Of a stretch of 64,000 bases of DNA, positions 44,098-53,012 are shown in pieces. The DNA comes from Geothrix sp. (GTDB lineage Bacteria; Acidobacteriota; Holophagae; Holophagales; Holophagaceae). The position numbers and the translations under genes are program-made. The notes under the pieces are model-generated. The model did no database searches. It had not been told where the DNA came from and was given only the letters and a program-made list of their open reading frames with translations. Location: the NCBI RefSeq assembly GCF_030219325.1, contig NZ_CP126625.1, forward strand, positions 2,902,857 through 2,966,856, written 5' to 3'. The first letter of the stretch is position 1; each line of letters opens with the position of its first letter.

Positions 44098-44894
44098 GCG
44101 GGGCCACGCACATCAGCGTCCAGGGCGTGCACAAGGTCTTCCAGAGCGGTGGGCAGGACGTCCACGCCCTCAGGGCCATCGACCTGGAGATCCCCCGGGG
44201 CGAGTTCGTCTGCCTGCTGGGGCCCTCGGGCTGCGGCAAGTCCACCCTGCTGAACGCCGTGGCGGGCTTCAGCCTGCCCAGCTCGGGCACCATCACGGTG
44301 GACGGCTCCGTCATCAGGGACCCGGGCCCCGACCGCGGCATGGTGTTCCAGGAATACGCGCTGTTTCCCTGGATGACCGTGGAGCAGAACATCGCCTTCG
44401 GCCTCCAGGTCAAGAAGGTGGCCAAGGCCGCCATCCAGCAGAAGGTGGATGAGCTGCTCGTCCTGCTCAACCTCCAGGATTTCCGCAAGCGCTATCCCAA
44501 GGATCTCAGCGGCGGCATGCGCCAGCGCGTGGCCATCGCCCGGGTGCTGGCCATCGACTCGCCCATCCTGCTCATGGACGAGCCCTTCGGCGCCCTGGAC
44601 GCCCTCACCCGCCGCAATCTGCAGGACGAGCTCCTGCGGCTCTGGGTGGAGCTGAAGAAGACCATCCTCTTCGTGACGCACAGCATCGAAGAGGCCCTCT
44701 ACCTGGCCGATCGCACCGTGGTGATGACCTACCGGCCCGGCACCATCAAGCGCGATCTCGCCATCGACCTGCCCCGCCCCCGCGACGTGGCCAGCCCCGC
44801 CTTCAACGCGCTGAAGAAGGAGCTGAGCCAGCTGCTCATGGAGGAGCAGAGCCGGCACAATCAGGACGAGTTCAAGGGCGCAGCGGTGGACTAG
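44094..44894 (+). CDS. ABC transporter ATP-binding protein of the SsuB/TauB type, 266 aa
   Basis: Walker A (LLGPSGCGKSTLLN), Q-loop (VFQEYALFPWMTV), signature LSGGMRQRVAIAR, Walker B (ILLMDEPFGALDA) and the His switch (FVTHSIEEALYLAD) are all present. Energises uptake together with the two upstream proteins. The C-terminus shows no extra regulatory domain. Confidence 0.95.
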   Translation: MSGATHISVQGVHKVFQSGGQDVHALRAIDLEIPRGEFVCLLGPSGCGKSTLLNAVAGFSLPSSGTITVDGSVIRDPGPDRGMVFQEYALFPWMTVEQNIAFGLQVKKVAKAAIQQKVDELLVLLNLQDFRKRYPKDLSGGMRQRVAIARVLAIDSPILLMDEPFGALDALTRRNLQDELLRLWVELKKTILFVTHSIEEALYLADRTVVMTYRPGTIKRDLAIDLPRPRDVASPAFNALKKELSQLLMEEQSRHNQDEFKGAAVD

Positions 44895-44914
44895 ATTCAC
44901 GAAGGAGACGGCCC

Positions 44915-45508
44915 ATGGTCGACAGTTCCTGGGACAACGGCGGCCTCCCCCCGGTGAAGAAGGGCCTTGGCACGGGCATGAAAGTCCTGCTGGGATGCGG
45001 CATCGCCGCGCTCCTCGCCTTCGCCGCCTGCGCCGTGGGCGGGGCGATCCTGGGGAACATGATCAAGAAGGATCCCAAGGCCTTTGAGAAACGCATGGAG
45101 GGCTTCGCCGAGGGGCTGGTGCGGAAGGACTGGGAGCGGTTCCGGAACCTGGTGGACCGTCTCCAGTCGGACGAGGGCGCCGCCGGCATCTACCGATCCA
45201 ACCCCGGACTGCACCAGGCCTATGCCACCGAGGGGCAGTTCCTGCAGGCCGTCCGGTCCTGGCGACCCCACCTGACCCCGTTGCCCGACAAGGTCCCTGT
45301 GGGCAGGCGCCACCGCCGGCACCGGCGGGACGATGCCGCAGAAGAGCCGTTCCCGTCGGACGCCGCCACGCCGGAAGCCGCCCGGGAGCCGGCTGTCGAC
45401 ATCCAGAAGGTCTTCGGCACCACCCGGATCCAGTGCCGCTATCCGAACGGCACCAAGCTGTCCGTGACCTTCGATGGGGAACAGATCCAGCGCCTCGAAG
45501 TGGAGTGA
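44915..45508 (+). CDS. Hypothetical membrane-anchored protein, 197 aa
   Basis: One hydrophobic helix (about residues 22-48, LLGCGIAALLAFAACAVGG) anchors a probable periplasmic domain. A very basic stretch (VGRRHRRHRRDD) lies near residue 130, followed by a short beta-like domain (TTRIQCRYPNGTKLSVTFDG). No family recognised. AAGGAG lies 7 nt ahead of the ATG. The gene follows the ABC ATPase by 20 nt and may be read through from it. Confidence 0.65.
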   Translation: MVDSSWDNGGLPPVKKGLGTGMKVLLGCGIAALLAFAACAVGGAILGNMIKKDPKAFEKRMEGFAEGLVRKDWERFRNLVDRLQSDEGAAGIYRSNPGLHQAYATEGQFLQAVRSWRPHLTPLPDKVPVGRRHRRHRRDDAAEEPFPSDAATPEAAREPAVDIQKVFGTTRIQCRYPNGTKLSVTFDGEQIQRLEVE

Positions 45509-45570
45509 CCGGGGCCGCTTCCGGCACCAGCCTGCTCAGAAGCCACGCCCGGGATTCCGCAGGCCCAGGC

Positions 45571-45894
45571 TCATTTCAGCGCCTCCGTCGGCAGGGGGAG
45601 CCCGGCATCGCCCCGCCCCCGCGTGGCGAGGGCCACGGCCAGGGTCCAGAAGGGGGCCAGGTTGAGGTAGGGGATCCATTCCGTGAGGAAGGAGGGCAGG
45701 AAGGCCCAGTGGAACCCGAGCATGGCCCACAGGACGACCATGGTGACCACATCCAGCCCCACGCCCAGCAGCCAGCCCACCGGGCCGGTGACCTCCACGG
45801 GGATCTGGATCGCGTCCACGGCCAGTGCGATGCCCCAGGCCACCCGGATGCGGGTCCTGGAGAGCGGGGGCCTGGGGGCAGCTGCGGGAACCAT
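45571..45894 (-). CDS. Hypothetical membrane protein, 107 aa
   Basis: Three hydrophobic stretches lie between residues about 18 and 90, with conserved-looking FLPSFLTEWIPYLNLAPFWTLAVAL. Short predicted-membrane proteins of this pattern occur widely as hypothetical proteins. It converges on the 44915 gene and is divergent from the haemerythrin fusion. No function can be proposed. Confidence 0.6.
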   Translation of the reverse strand: MVPAAAPRPPLSRTRIRVAWGIALAVDAIQIPVEVTGPVGWLLGVGLDVVTMVVLWAMLGFHWAFLPSFLTEWIPYLNLAPFWTLAVALATRGRGDAGLPLPTEALK

Positions 45895-45971
45895 GGCGGA
45901 AGTCTACAGGATTGGGATATCGCCCCCGATGCACCGATGAGCCGTAAGAAGCTCCCCCACAAGGACGATCC

Positions 45972-46985
45972 ATGGCCCACATCCAATGGAAAGACCGCTA
46001 CAACATCAACTTCCGTGAGATCGACGCCCAGCACCAGGGGTTGCTGGACCTGCTCAACGAGTTGAGCGACAACCTCGACGGCCGCCGGCACCCCGATACC
46101 GTGGCCCACGTTTTCGAGGCCCTGGGCGACTACGCCCAGACCCACTTCAGCAGCGAGGAGCGCTACATGCGCGCCGCGGGCTACCCGAAGCTGCCCCAGC
46201 ACTGCCAGGAGCACGTCTTCTTCGTGAACCGGGTCAAGGAGCTGAGCCGGAGCTACGATCCGGGCGATCCCCGGGTGGTGGATGAGACCGCGACCTTCCT
46301 GCGGGACTGGTACATGAACCACATCATCAAGGTGGACCAGGACTACGGGCCCTTCCTCAAGCGGGCCCTGCCCACGGCCTCCATCGAGGGCATCCTCCTG
46401 GGGCTGGAGGGGGTGGTCTGCAGCCTGGACCCCGCGCCCCTCGTCCAGGCCGTGATCGAGGGCAGCGGCAAGCCGGAGGCCGAGGTCCGGTCTGCCCTCT
46501 GGGAGGACCCGGGCTTCCTGCCGCAGCTCGAATCCGGGCAGTGGGACCTGGACCGGTTCGAGGTGGAATGGACCGGGTGGGCGGGGCAGACCGCTGCCCC
46601 GGAGAGCCTGGCCCCGGCTTACGGAGCTTCGTACCAGCCGATCCCGGCCATGGTCCAGCTGGCCGGCCGCCTGAAGCAGCACCAGCCTGTGGCCCTGGTG
46701 GGCAACGCCGCCCCCTGGATGCGCAGCCAGGTCCTCGGCCGGCTGGGACTGGCCGCATCCTTCACGGCCAATGCCCTCTCCTGCGAAACCGGGGCGAGGC
46801 TGCCGGACAAGGCCCTGCTGCTGGCGGCGGCCTCGGCCCTGGGGCTGGCGCCCGAAGCCTGCATCCTCATCCACCGGGATTCCGCCTGCCTCGAGGCCGC
46901 CCAGGGCACCCGCATGCAGACCCTCCAGTACACCAACCCGGTGATGCTCATGGCGGAACTCCGGCGCATGGGCATCGGGTTCTGA
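45972..46985 (+). CDS. Bacteriohaemerythrin fused to a degenerate HAD-like domain, 337 aa
   Basis: Residues 1-130 are a complete haemerythrin: His21, His58, Glu62, His77, His81, His117 and Asp122 are the seven di-iron ligands. From about residue 134 the chain follows the HAD hydrolase layout (IEGILLGLEGVVCSLDP in place of FDxDGVxxDxDP; LVGNAAPWM; LPDKALLLAAASALGL; ILIHRDSACLEAA), but the two catalytic Asp of motif I are missing, so it is probably not a phosphatase. An oxygen-binding module with a ligand- or partner-binding domain is plausible. AGGA precedes the ATG. A paralogue without the HAD part follows. Confidence 0.85.
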   Translation: MAHIQWKDRYNINFREIDAQHQGLLDLLNELSDNLDGRRHPDTVAHVFEALGDYAQTHFSSEERYMRAAGYPKLPQHCQEHVFFVNRVKELSRSYDPGDPRVVDETATFLRDWYMNHIIKVDQDYGPFLKRALPTASIEGILLGLEGVVCSLDPAPLVQAVIEGSGKPEAEVRSALWEDPGFLPQLESGQWDLDRFEVEWTGWAGQTAAPESLAPAYGASYQPIPAMVQLAGRLKQHQPVALVGNAAPWMRSQVLGRLGLAASFTANALSCETGARLPDKALLLAAASALGLAPEACILIHRDSACLEAAQGTRMQTLQYTNPVMLMAELRRMGIGF

Positions 46986-47075
46986 GGCCCGGCCCAAGCA
47001 CGCCTTCCGTCCATCCGGAAACTTGGCCGGGAGCCCGGATCCGCCGATGGTGGGGTGACCGCTCCCGGAGGCCCC

Positions 47076-47498
47076 ATGGTTCACATCCAGTGGAAGGATC
47101 GCTACAACATCAACTTCATGGAGATCGACGACCAGCACAAGTCCCTGCTGGAGATCCTGAACGAACTCATCGACCTCGTGGGGGAGCGGGGGGATCCGGA
47201 GGTGGTGGCGGGGATTTTCCAGCGGTTGTGCCAGTACGCCCTCACCCACTTCGCCACGGAAGAGGCCTACATGGCCGCGGGGAACTACCCCCTGCTGGAG
47301 AAGCACAGGGGGGAGCACGGCGCCTTCATCCAGAAGCTGCTCGAGCTGAACCAGGCCTATGACCCCTCGGACCCGCACCTGCTGGAGGAGACCCTCGATT
47401 TCCTCAAGAACTGGTACCTCTCCCACATCCTCAACTCCGACATGCGGTACGTGCCCTTCCTCAAAGCCCAGACCCCGGACCCGGGGAAGGAGCCCTAG
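47076..47498 (+). CDS. Bacteriohaemerythrin, 140 aa
   Basis: All seven di-iron ligands are present: His21, His58, Glu62, His77, His81, His117 and Asp122. The N-terminus is nearly the same as that of the upstream fusion protein, so the pair arose by tandem duplication. Single-domain bacteriohaemerythrins bind oxygen reversibly and supply or buffer it for respiration. The ATG at 47076 has GGAG 5 nt upstream and matches the paralogue start. Confidence 0.92.
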   Translation: MVHIQWKDRYNINFMEIDDQHKSLLEILNELIDLVGERGDPEVVAGIFQRLCQYALTHFATEEAYMAAGNYPLLEKHRGEHGAFIQKLLELNQAYDPSDPHLLEETLDFLKNWYLSHILNSDMRYVPFLKAQTPDPGKEP

Positions 47499-47506
47499 GG
47501 TCTGCT

Positions 47507-47983
47507 TCAGAGCCGGGCCTTGCCCGTGGCCCGCAGGATCCGGATCCGCAGCACCGCGGTGCGGAACAGGTCCTTGTCCACCTCCCGCGCCACCACCTCG
47601 GGATGCTCCGCCGCGAAGCGCAGGCCCAGGGCTTGGAGGAGCCTGTGTTTCTCGCCGCCATCCGCGACCAGATCCGCCCGGCCGAAGACGATGACGCTGG
47701 CATAGCGGGTGGCCAGCTCCAGGGGCAGGGTTTCGGCCATGGTGACGGCGCAGTAGGAAACCTGGGGATTGAAGGCCAGGTTGTCCAGCTTGTGGCCCGC
47801 GGTGGCGCAATGGATGACCAGGTCCCCGTCCACCACCGCGTGGTTCACGGGCACGGCGTAGGGCCAGCCCTCGGCATCCACGGTGGCCAGCACGCCCCAC
47901 TCCGCCGCCCGCAGAAGGTCAAGGGCCTCCGCCTCGCTCAGCTCGCGGTCGCGCCGGCGCATGGGGTGGCTGGGCAGGTTCAT
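47507..47983 (-). CDS. Pyridoxamine 5'-phosphate oxidase-family flavin protein, 158 aa
   Basis: The split beta-barrel of the PNPOx-like/NimA-type family is seen in AAEWGVLATVDAEGWPYAVPVNHAVVDGDLVIHCATAGHKLDNLAFNP spread over residues about 25-75; FMN or F420 is the usual cofactor. Reductase or nitroimidazole-type activity is possible. The start overlaps the mutS stop by 4 bp (ATGA), so it is co-translated with mutS, an odd partnership with no obvious functional sense. Confidence 0.8.
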   Translation of the reverse strand: MNLPSHPMRRRDRELSEAEALDLLRAAEWGVLATVDAEGWPYAVPVNHAVVDGDLVIHCATAGHKLDNLAFNPQVSYCAVTMAETLPLELATRYASVIVFGRADLVADGGEKHRLLQALGLRFAAEHPEVVAREVDKDLFRTAVLRIRILRATGKARL

Positions 47984-50499
47984 CGTCGCCTCGAGGCGAT
48001 CCAGTTGAGGGCTTCGATGGGCGTCATGCGGTTCAGGTCCAGGGCCTCCAACTCCAAGCGCAACGCGTCGGGCTCCACCTCGAAGAGCGGCAGGGCCGGC
48101 TGCGAGGGCATGGGTGCCCGGGGCGGCGCCTCCGGGGCCTGGGCCAGCAGGCGCTGGGCCTTCTGGATGACGGACTTCGGCAGGCCCGCCAGCCGCGCCA
48201 CCTGGATGCCGTAGCTGCGGTCCGCCGGGCCCGGCGCCACGCGGTGGAGGAAGTGCAGCTGCTCCTCCCACTCCTGCACCTCCACGTGCAGGTTCTGGAT
48301 GCGGCTGTCGTCGGCCAGCTTGGTCATCTCGAAGTAGTGCGTGGCAAACAGCGTGCGCGGCGCGCCGCCTTTCAGATCCCGCAGGAACAGGGCGATGGCC
48401 TCGGCCAATGCCAGACCGTCGCGGGTGGAGGTGCCGCGGCCGATCTCGTCCAGGATCACCAGGCTGGCCGAGGTCGCCTGGTTGAGGATTCGCGCGGTCT
48501 CCGTCATCTCCACCATGAAGGTGGACTGGCCCTTGGCCAGCTGGTCCGAGGCTCCGATGCGGGTGAAGATGCGGTCCACCAGGCCGAAGCGCATCAGTTC
48601 AGCTGGCACGAAGGAGCCTGTCTGGGCCAGCACCACCAGCAGGGCCGCCGTGCGCAGGAAGGTGGACTTGCCGCCCATGTTGGGGCCCGTCACCACGGCC
48701 ATGGGCTGCTGCGCGCTGAACTGCAGGTCGTTGGGGATGCACTCCCGGCCCAGGCGGGATTCCAGCATGGGATGGCGGGCCGAGGCCAGCACCAGCTCGC
48801 GCTCCTCGCCCAGCTCCGGCCGGGTCCAGCCCGAGAGGCGCGCCCGCTCCGCCAGGGCAGCCATCACATCCAGGGTGGCCGTCGCGCGGGCGAGCCGCGT
48901 GAGGTCCGCCCGGTGCTCCAGCACGAGGGCCAGCAGGCGCTGGAACTGGACGGCCTCCAGGCGGGCCTGGTCGCTTTCGGCGCTGAGCAGCCGCTGCTCG
49001 AAGGCCACCAGCTTCTCGGTGGTGAAGCGCTCGGCGTTGGCCAGGGTCTGCTTGCGGAGGAAGTGGGCCGGCACAGCGCCCAGGTTGGATTTCGTGATCT
49101 CGAAGTAGTAGCCGAACACCCGGTTGTACTTGATCTTCAGGCTGTTGATGCCAGAGGCGGCGCGCTCCTCCTCCTCCAGCTCCAGCATCACCTGCTTGGC
49201 GTCCCGGGCCAGGCGGCGCACGCCGTCGAGCTCCAGATCCACGCCTTCGCGGATGACGCCCCCCTTCTCCAGGTCCAGGGGCGGAGCTTCAGCCAGGCAC
49301 CGCAGGAGTTCACGGAGCAGTGGCGTGCAGAGTGGCGTATCGCCAGGCCATAGACCCAGCTCGGCGACCTCTTCGGCCCAGCCCTCGTCCTGGATGCGCG
49401 TGGGCAGCTTCTGGAGCACGGCCAGGCCCTCGCGGAGCTGGGCCAGCTCCGGTGGCAGGGCCAGACCAAGGGCCACGCGGCCCAGCAGGCGGTCCAGGTC
49501 CGGCACCTGGGCCAGCAGGGTCTGGATGGGGCCGCGGCGGCGGTCCTCCGTCAGCCAGGCCACCTGGGACCAGCGGCGTTCCAGCGCGGGGCGGTCCCGC
49601 AGGGGCTGCTCCAACCAGGCTTTCAGCAGGCGGGAGCCCATGCGCGTGCGGCACTGGTCCAGCAACGCCAGCAGCGACCCGGCCCGGCCCCCATCCATGC
49701 CATTGGCGAGGACTTCGAGGTGGCGGGCGCTGGTGGCATCCACCAGCGGGCCGGAGGCACCCAGTTCCAGCGCCACGCCCTGCAGGTGGGCGGGACGGCC
49801 CTTCTGGGTGGCCTCCACATGATCCAGCAGGGCCGCCAGGGCGCCCAGGGCGGCCGGGTAGGAGTCCAGACCCACGCCCTCCAGGTGCTGCCAGCCGAAG
49901 AAGGCCAGCACCTGCTGCTTCGCGCGGGAGGGCTCGAAGCGCCAGGCGGGCAGCCGCGTGCGGGCGGCCTCCAGGTCGGCGATGTCCTCGGACCCTTCGG
50001 CCAGGATCAGCTCCTGGGGATCCAGCCGCTCCAGGGTGGCCTGCAGGGCCTCCTGGCCCTCGCCCGGCAGCACCCGCAGGGCGCCGGAGGCCAGCTGCAG
50101 CAGGGCCAGGCCCCAGGTATTCCCCACCCGATGCAGGGCGCAGAGCCAGCGGGCATCGTCATCCAGCCAGGTGCCCGGCGTGATGATGCGCTTGATGGCG
50201 CGGGGCAGCAGGCCCTTCACCTCCTCGGGCCTGGCCGTGGGCTCCGCGATGGCCGCGGAGAAGCCCGCCGCCAGCAGCTTGGGCAGGTACGATTCCAGCG
50301 CGAAGTGGGGCACGCCGCACATGGGCGTTTCCGCCTCCGTGCCCTTGCCCCGCATGGTCAGCGCGATCTCCAGCACCGGCGCCGCCCGCACCGCATCCTC
50401 CCCCAGGATCTCGTAGAAGTCCCCCATGCGCGTCAGCAGCACAGCCTCGCCAGCCTCGCGCTTGAGGCCCGCGATCTGCTGCAGCATGGGGGTGGACAT
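47980..50499 (-). CDS. mutS: DNA mismatch repair protein MutS, 839 aa
   Basis: The mismatch-binding motif is [10 protein letters not shown] near residue 30, preceding the connector and clamp domains. The ATPase domain has [17 protein letters not shown], the signature [18 protein letters not shown], Walker [16 protein letters not shown] and FATHYFEM. The C-terminus ends with a helix typical of dimerisation. ATG at 50499 (MSTPMLQQ) matches MutS starts; the open frame upstream lacks MutS sequence and overlaps lhgO on the other strand. No mutL lies in the window. Confidence 0.95.
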   Translation of the reverse strand: MSTPMLQQIAGLKREAGEAVLLTRMGDFYEILGEDAVRAAPVLEIALTMRGKGTEAETPMCGVPHFALESYLPKLLAAGFSAAIAEPTARPEEVKGLLPRAIKRIITPGTWLDDDARWLCALHRVGNTWGLALLQLASGALRVLPGEGQEALQATLERLDPQELILAEGSEDIADLEAARTRLPAWRFEPSRAKQQVLAFFGWQHLEGVGLDSYPAALGALAALLDHVEATQKGRPAHLQGVALELGASGPLVDATSARHLEVLANGMDGGRAGSLLALLDQCRTRMGSRLLKAWLEQPLRDRPALERRWSQVAWLTEDRRRGPIQTLLAQVPDLDRLLGRVALGLALPPELAQLREGLAVLQKLPTRIQDEGWAEEVAELGLWPGDTPLCTPLLRELLRCLAEAPPLDLEKGGVIREGVDLELDGVRRLARDAKQVMLELEEEERAASGINSLKIKYNRVFGYYFEITKSNLGAVPAHFLRKQTLANAERFTTEKLVAFEQRLLSAESDQARLEAVQFQRLLALVLEHRADLTRLARATATLDVMAALAERARLSGWTRPELGEERELVLASARHPMLESRLGRECIPNDLQFSAQQPMAVVTGPNMGGKSTFLRTAALLVVLAQTGSFVPAELMRFGLVDRIFTRIGASDQLAKGQSTFMVEMTETARILNQATSASLVILDEIGRGTSTRDGLALAEAIALFLRDLKGGAPRTLFATHYFEMTKLADDSRIQNLHVEVQEWEEQLHFLHRVAPGPADRSYGIQVARLAGLPKSVIQKAQRLLAQAPEAPPRAPMPSQPALPLFEVEPDALRLELEALDLNRMTPIEALNWIASRRR

Positions 50500-50577
50500 G
50501 GGTGGACTGGTCTCAGGAGGGAGGACGACGAATCCTCGATCTTCCCACAGGCCCACCGTTGCCGCGAAGATGGAGCC

Positions 50578-51675
50578 ATGGAACGGGTGGAGTGCATTGT
50601 CATCGGCGCTGGTGTGGTGGGGCTGGCCCTGGCCCGGAAGCTGGCCCGGTCGGGACGCGAGATAGTCGTCCTGGAAGCGGAGGACCGCATCGGCACGGGC
50701 ATCAGCTCGCGCAACAGCGAGGTCATCCACGCGGGGATCTACTATCCGAAGGATTCGCTCAAGGCGCGGCTCTGCGTGGCGGGCAACCGGGCCCTCTACG
50801 CGTACTGCGCCGAGCATCACGTAGACCACCGCCGCTGCGGCAAGCTCATCGTGGCCACGGACGCCACCCAGGTGGAGGCCCTGCGCCAGCTCCAGGCCCG
50901 GGCCGCGGCCAACGGCGTGATGGATCTCCAGTGGCTCGACGCCGAGGAGGCCCTGCGTCTGGAGCCACGGCTCCACTGCGTGGCGGCCCTGCTCTCCCCC
51001 AGCACCGGCATCGTCGACAGCCACGGCCTCATGCGCGCCCTGTGCCTGGAGGCGGAAACCGCGGGTGCCTCGGTGGTGCTGAAGAGTCCCGTGCTGGGTG
51101 GCCGCTCCACCCCGCAGGGGTTGGAGATTCAGATTGGCGGCGGGGAGCCCATGACCCTGCTGGCCCGGCGGGTCTTCAACGCCGCGGGGCTGGGCGCCCT
51201 CGCCCTGGCCCATGCCATCGAAGGAACTCGTTCCGCGAGCCTGCCACCCCAGCCCCGCCGCTTCGCCAAGGGCAACTACTTCAGCCTCACCGGCGCCGCG
51301 CCCTTCTCCCGGCTGGTCTACCCCATCCCGCCGCAGGGCGCCCTGGGCGTGCACCTCACCCTGGACCTGGCGGGCCAGGCCCGCTTCGGGCCCGACGTGG
51401 AGTGGATCGACCGCGAGGAGTACGACGTGGATCCGCGCCGCGCCGACAGCTTCTATGCCGAGGTCCGCAAGTACTGGCCCGGACTACCGGACGGTTCGCT
51501 GCAGCCGGCCTACGCGGGCATCCGCCCGAAGCTCCACGGCCCGGGCGAGCCCATGCCGGACTTCTTCATCCAGCGTGAAGCCGACCACGGCGTGCCGGGC
51601 CTGGTGAACCTGCTGGGCATCGAGTCCCCGGGCCTCACGGTCTGCCTGGCGCTGGCGGACGAAGTCGCGGGCTAG
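50578..51675 (+). CDS. lhgO: L-2-hydroxyglutarate oxidase/dehydrogenase LhgO, 365 aa
   Basis: An FAD-binding [15 protein letters not shown] opens the protein, followed by [21 protein letters not shown], the diagnostic LhgO block, and near the end [14 protein letters not shown] and [19 protein letters not shown]. The enzyme oxidises L-2-hydroxyglutarate to 2-oxoglutarate, passing electrons to the quinone pool. It is divergent from mutS. Its stop overlaps the stop of the convergent ferredoxin/anchor gene by 4 bp. Confidence 0.9.
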   Translation: MERVECIVIGAGVVGLALARKLARSGREIVVLEAEDRIGTGISSRNSEVIHAGIYYPKDSLKARLCVAGNRALYAYCAEHHVDHRRCGKLIVATDATQVEALRQLQARAAANGVMDLQWLDAEEALRLEPRLHCVAALLSPSTGIVDSHGLMRALCLEAETAGASVVLKSPVLGGRSTPQGLEIQIGGGEPMTLLARRVFNAAGLGALALAHAIEGTRSASLPPQPRRFAKGNYFSLTGAAPFSRLVYPIPPQGALGVHLTLDLAGQARFGPDVEWIDREEYDVDPRRADSFYAEVRKYWPGLPDGSLQPAYAGIRPKLHGPGEPMPDFFIQREADHGVPGLVNLLGIESPGLTVCLALADEVAG

Positions 51676-53012
51676 GACACCGGCGCGGCGGTCGTGCCCT
51701 GCCGGAGGCGGGCCATCAGGTCCGCCTGGGGCGTGGCGACGTCGAGTTCGTCGTAGTACTCGGCCCGATCGATGAGGTCGCCCAGGATCGCCAGGGCCGC
51801 CGCCAGCAGGGGATGCGTCGCACTCAGCCACAGGGGGCCCAGGAAGCCGAGGCCCAGCCGCAGGGCGGAGATCGCAGGCCGGACTGGCCTGCCCAGGTCG
51901 GCAAAGTACCGCTTCCGGTGCAGGTAGAGCAGCGCCTTGACCAGGCCCAGGACCAGGGCCAGGGGCCGGATCCCGACCAGCAGGCCCAGCAGGAAGAGTC
52001 CGTTGAACAGCACGTGGGCGCTGTGGAGGTTCCAGGGGCCCGTGCGCAGGGCCACGCGGTAGAGGCGGTCGATGGCGAAGAGGGCCCCAAATCCCGCCAG
52101 GGCGGCGGGAATGCCCAGGGCGGGCTGAACGAAAGCCGCCAGGGTGCCGAGCCCCAGGAAGAGCGATACGGCCGCCACCTCGCGGGAGAGCCAGCTGGTA
52201 CGCAGGTGCAGCAGGGCCCGCCAGGCGCGCTCCGGCCGCCCCAGGTGCGCCGTGCTCAGGGCCAGCACCAGGGTGCCCAGGAACAGGAAGGTCCAGCGGT
52301 GGAGGGGCGGGCCGCCCAGCAGCGAAGCGCCCAGCCAGGCGGCAAGGCCGCTGATCACCGTGGTGAAGAGCAGCAGCGTCCACTCGCCCCGGAGCGTGAT
52401 CTTCGGGTGTGCCACCCGGAGCAGCGCCTCGAGGTAGGGCCGCATGGCGGCGTCCGGCGGCCGGTGCCCCTGGCTGGGTGGCTCGGGGCGGCGCAGGGGC
52501 GCGATGGCGATGGCGGGTGCCGTGGCCGAGGGGGGCAGGCCCGGTACGCCGACGAGGGGCCTCCCGGGATCAAGGGCGGACACGCCCAGGGCCTCCATGG
52601 GACAGCGGGCCACGCAGGCGGGTTCGAGTCCCCGGGCCAGCCGCTCGGGGCACAGCGTGCACTTCTCGATGGTGCCGAGGGCTTCGTTGACATTCGGCGC
52701 ATCGTGGGGGCAGGCCCAGGTGCAGTAGCGGCACCCCATGCAGCGGTCCGCGTGGATGGTCACCGCGCCCGTGGCCGCATCCTTCGTGTAGGCATCGGCC
52801 GGGCAGTGTTCGAGGCAGGCGGGCGCCTCGCAGTGGTGGCAGGCGAAGGAGAGGTGGAAGACCGGCAGGTCGGGGTGGCCGCAGGCGTTGAAGGTGTGGA
52901 CCGTGCGCCAGGGGCGCGACTGCAGCTCGCGGTTCTCCATCCAGCAGGCCAGCACGCAGGCCTGGCAGCCGGTGCAGCGGTTGGGGTCAAAGGTGAACTG
53001 GGTCGCTGTCAC
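51672..53012 (-). CDS. DmsB-DmsC fusion: four-cluster ferredoxin plus membrane anchor, 446 aa
   Basis: Residues about 8-170 hold four Cys clusters ([37 protein letters not shown] and [21 protein letters not shown]) as in DmsB. After a linker near residue 180, eight hydrophobic helices of the DmsC type follow ([19 protein letters not shown] onward). In E. coli these are separate proteins. Electrons pass from quinol through the anchor and clusters to the molybdoenzyme encoded just upstream, with which it overlaps by 4 bp. Confidence 0.9.
   Translation of the reverse strand: MTATQFTFDPNRCTGCQACVLACWMENRELQSRPWRTVHTFNACGHPDLPVFHLSFACHHCEAPACLEHCPADAYTKDAATGAVTIHADRCMGCRYCTWACPHDAPNVNEALGTIEKCTLCPERLARGLEPACVARCPMEALGVSALDPGRPLVGVPGLPPSATAPAIAIAPLRRPEPPSQGHRPPDAAMRPYLEALLRVAHPKITLRGEWTLLLFTTVISGLAAWLGASLLGGPPLHRWTFLFLGTLVLALSTAHLGRPERAWRALLHLRTSWLSREVAAVSLFLGLGTLAAFVQPALGIPAALAGFGALFAIDRLYRVALRTGPWNLHSAHVLFNGLFLLGLLVGIRPLALVLGLVKALLYLHRKRYFADLGRPVRPAISALRLGLGFLGPLWLSATHPLLAAALAILGDLIDRAEYYDELDVATPQADLMARLRQGTTAAPVS

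Noticed and set aside
50500-51354. N-terminal extension of mutS to over 1100 residues
   Set aside because: The extension has no MutS sequence and overlaps lhgO on the opposite strand; the ATG at 50499 fits the family start.
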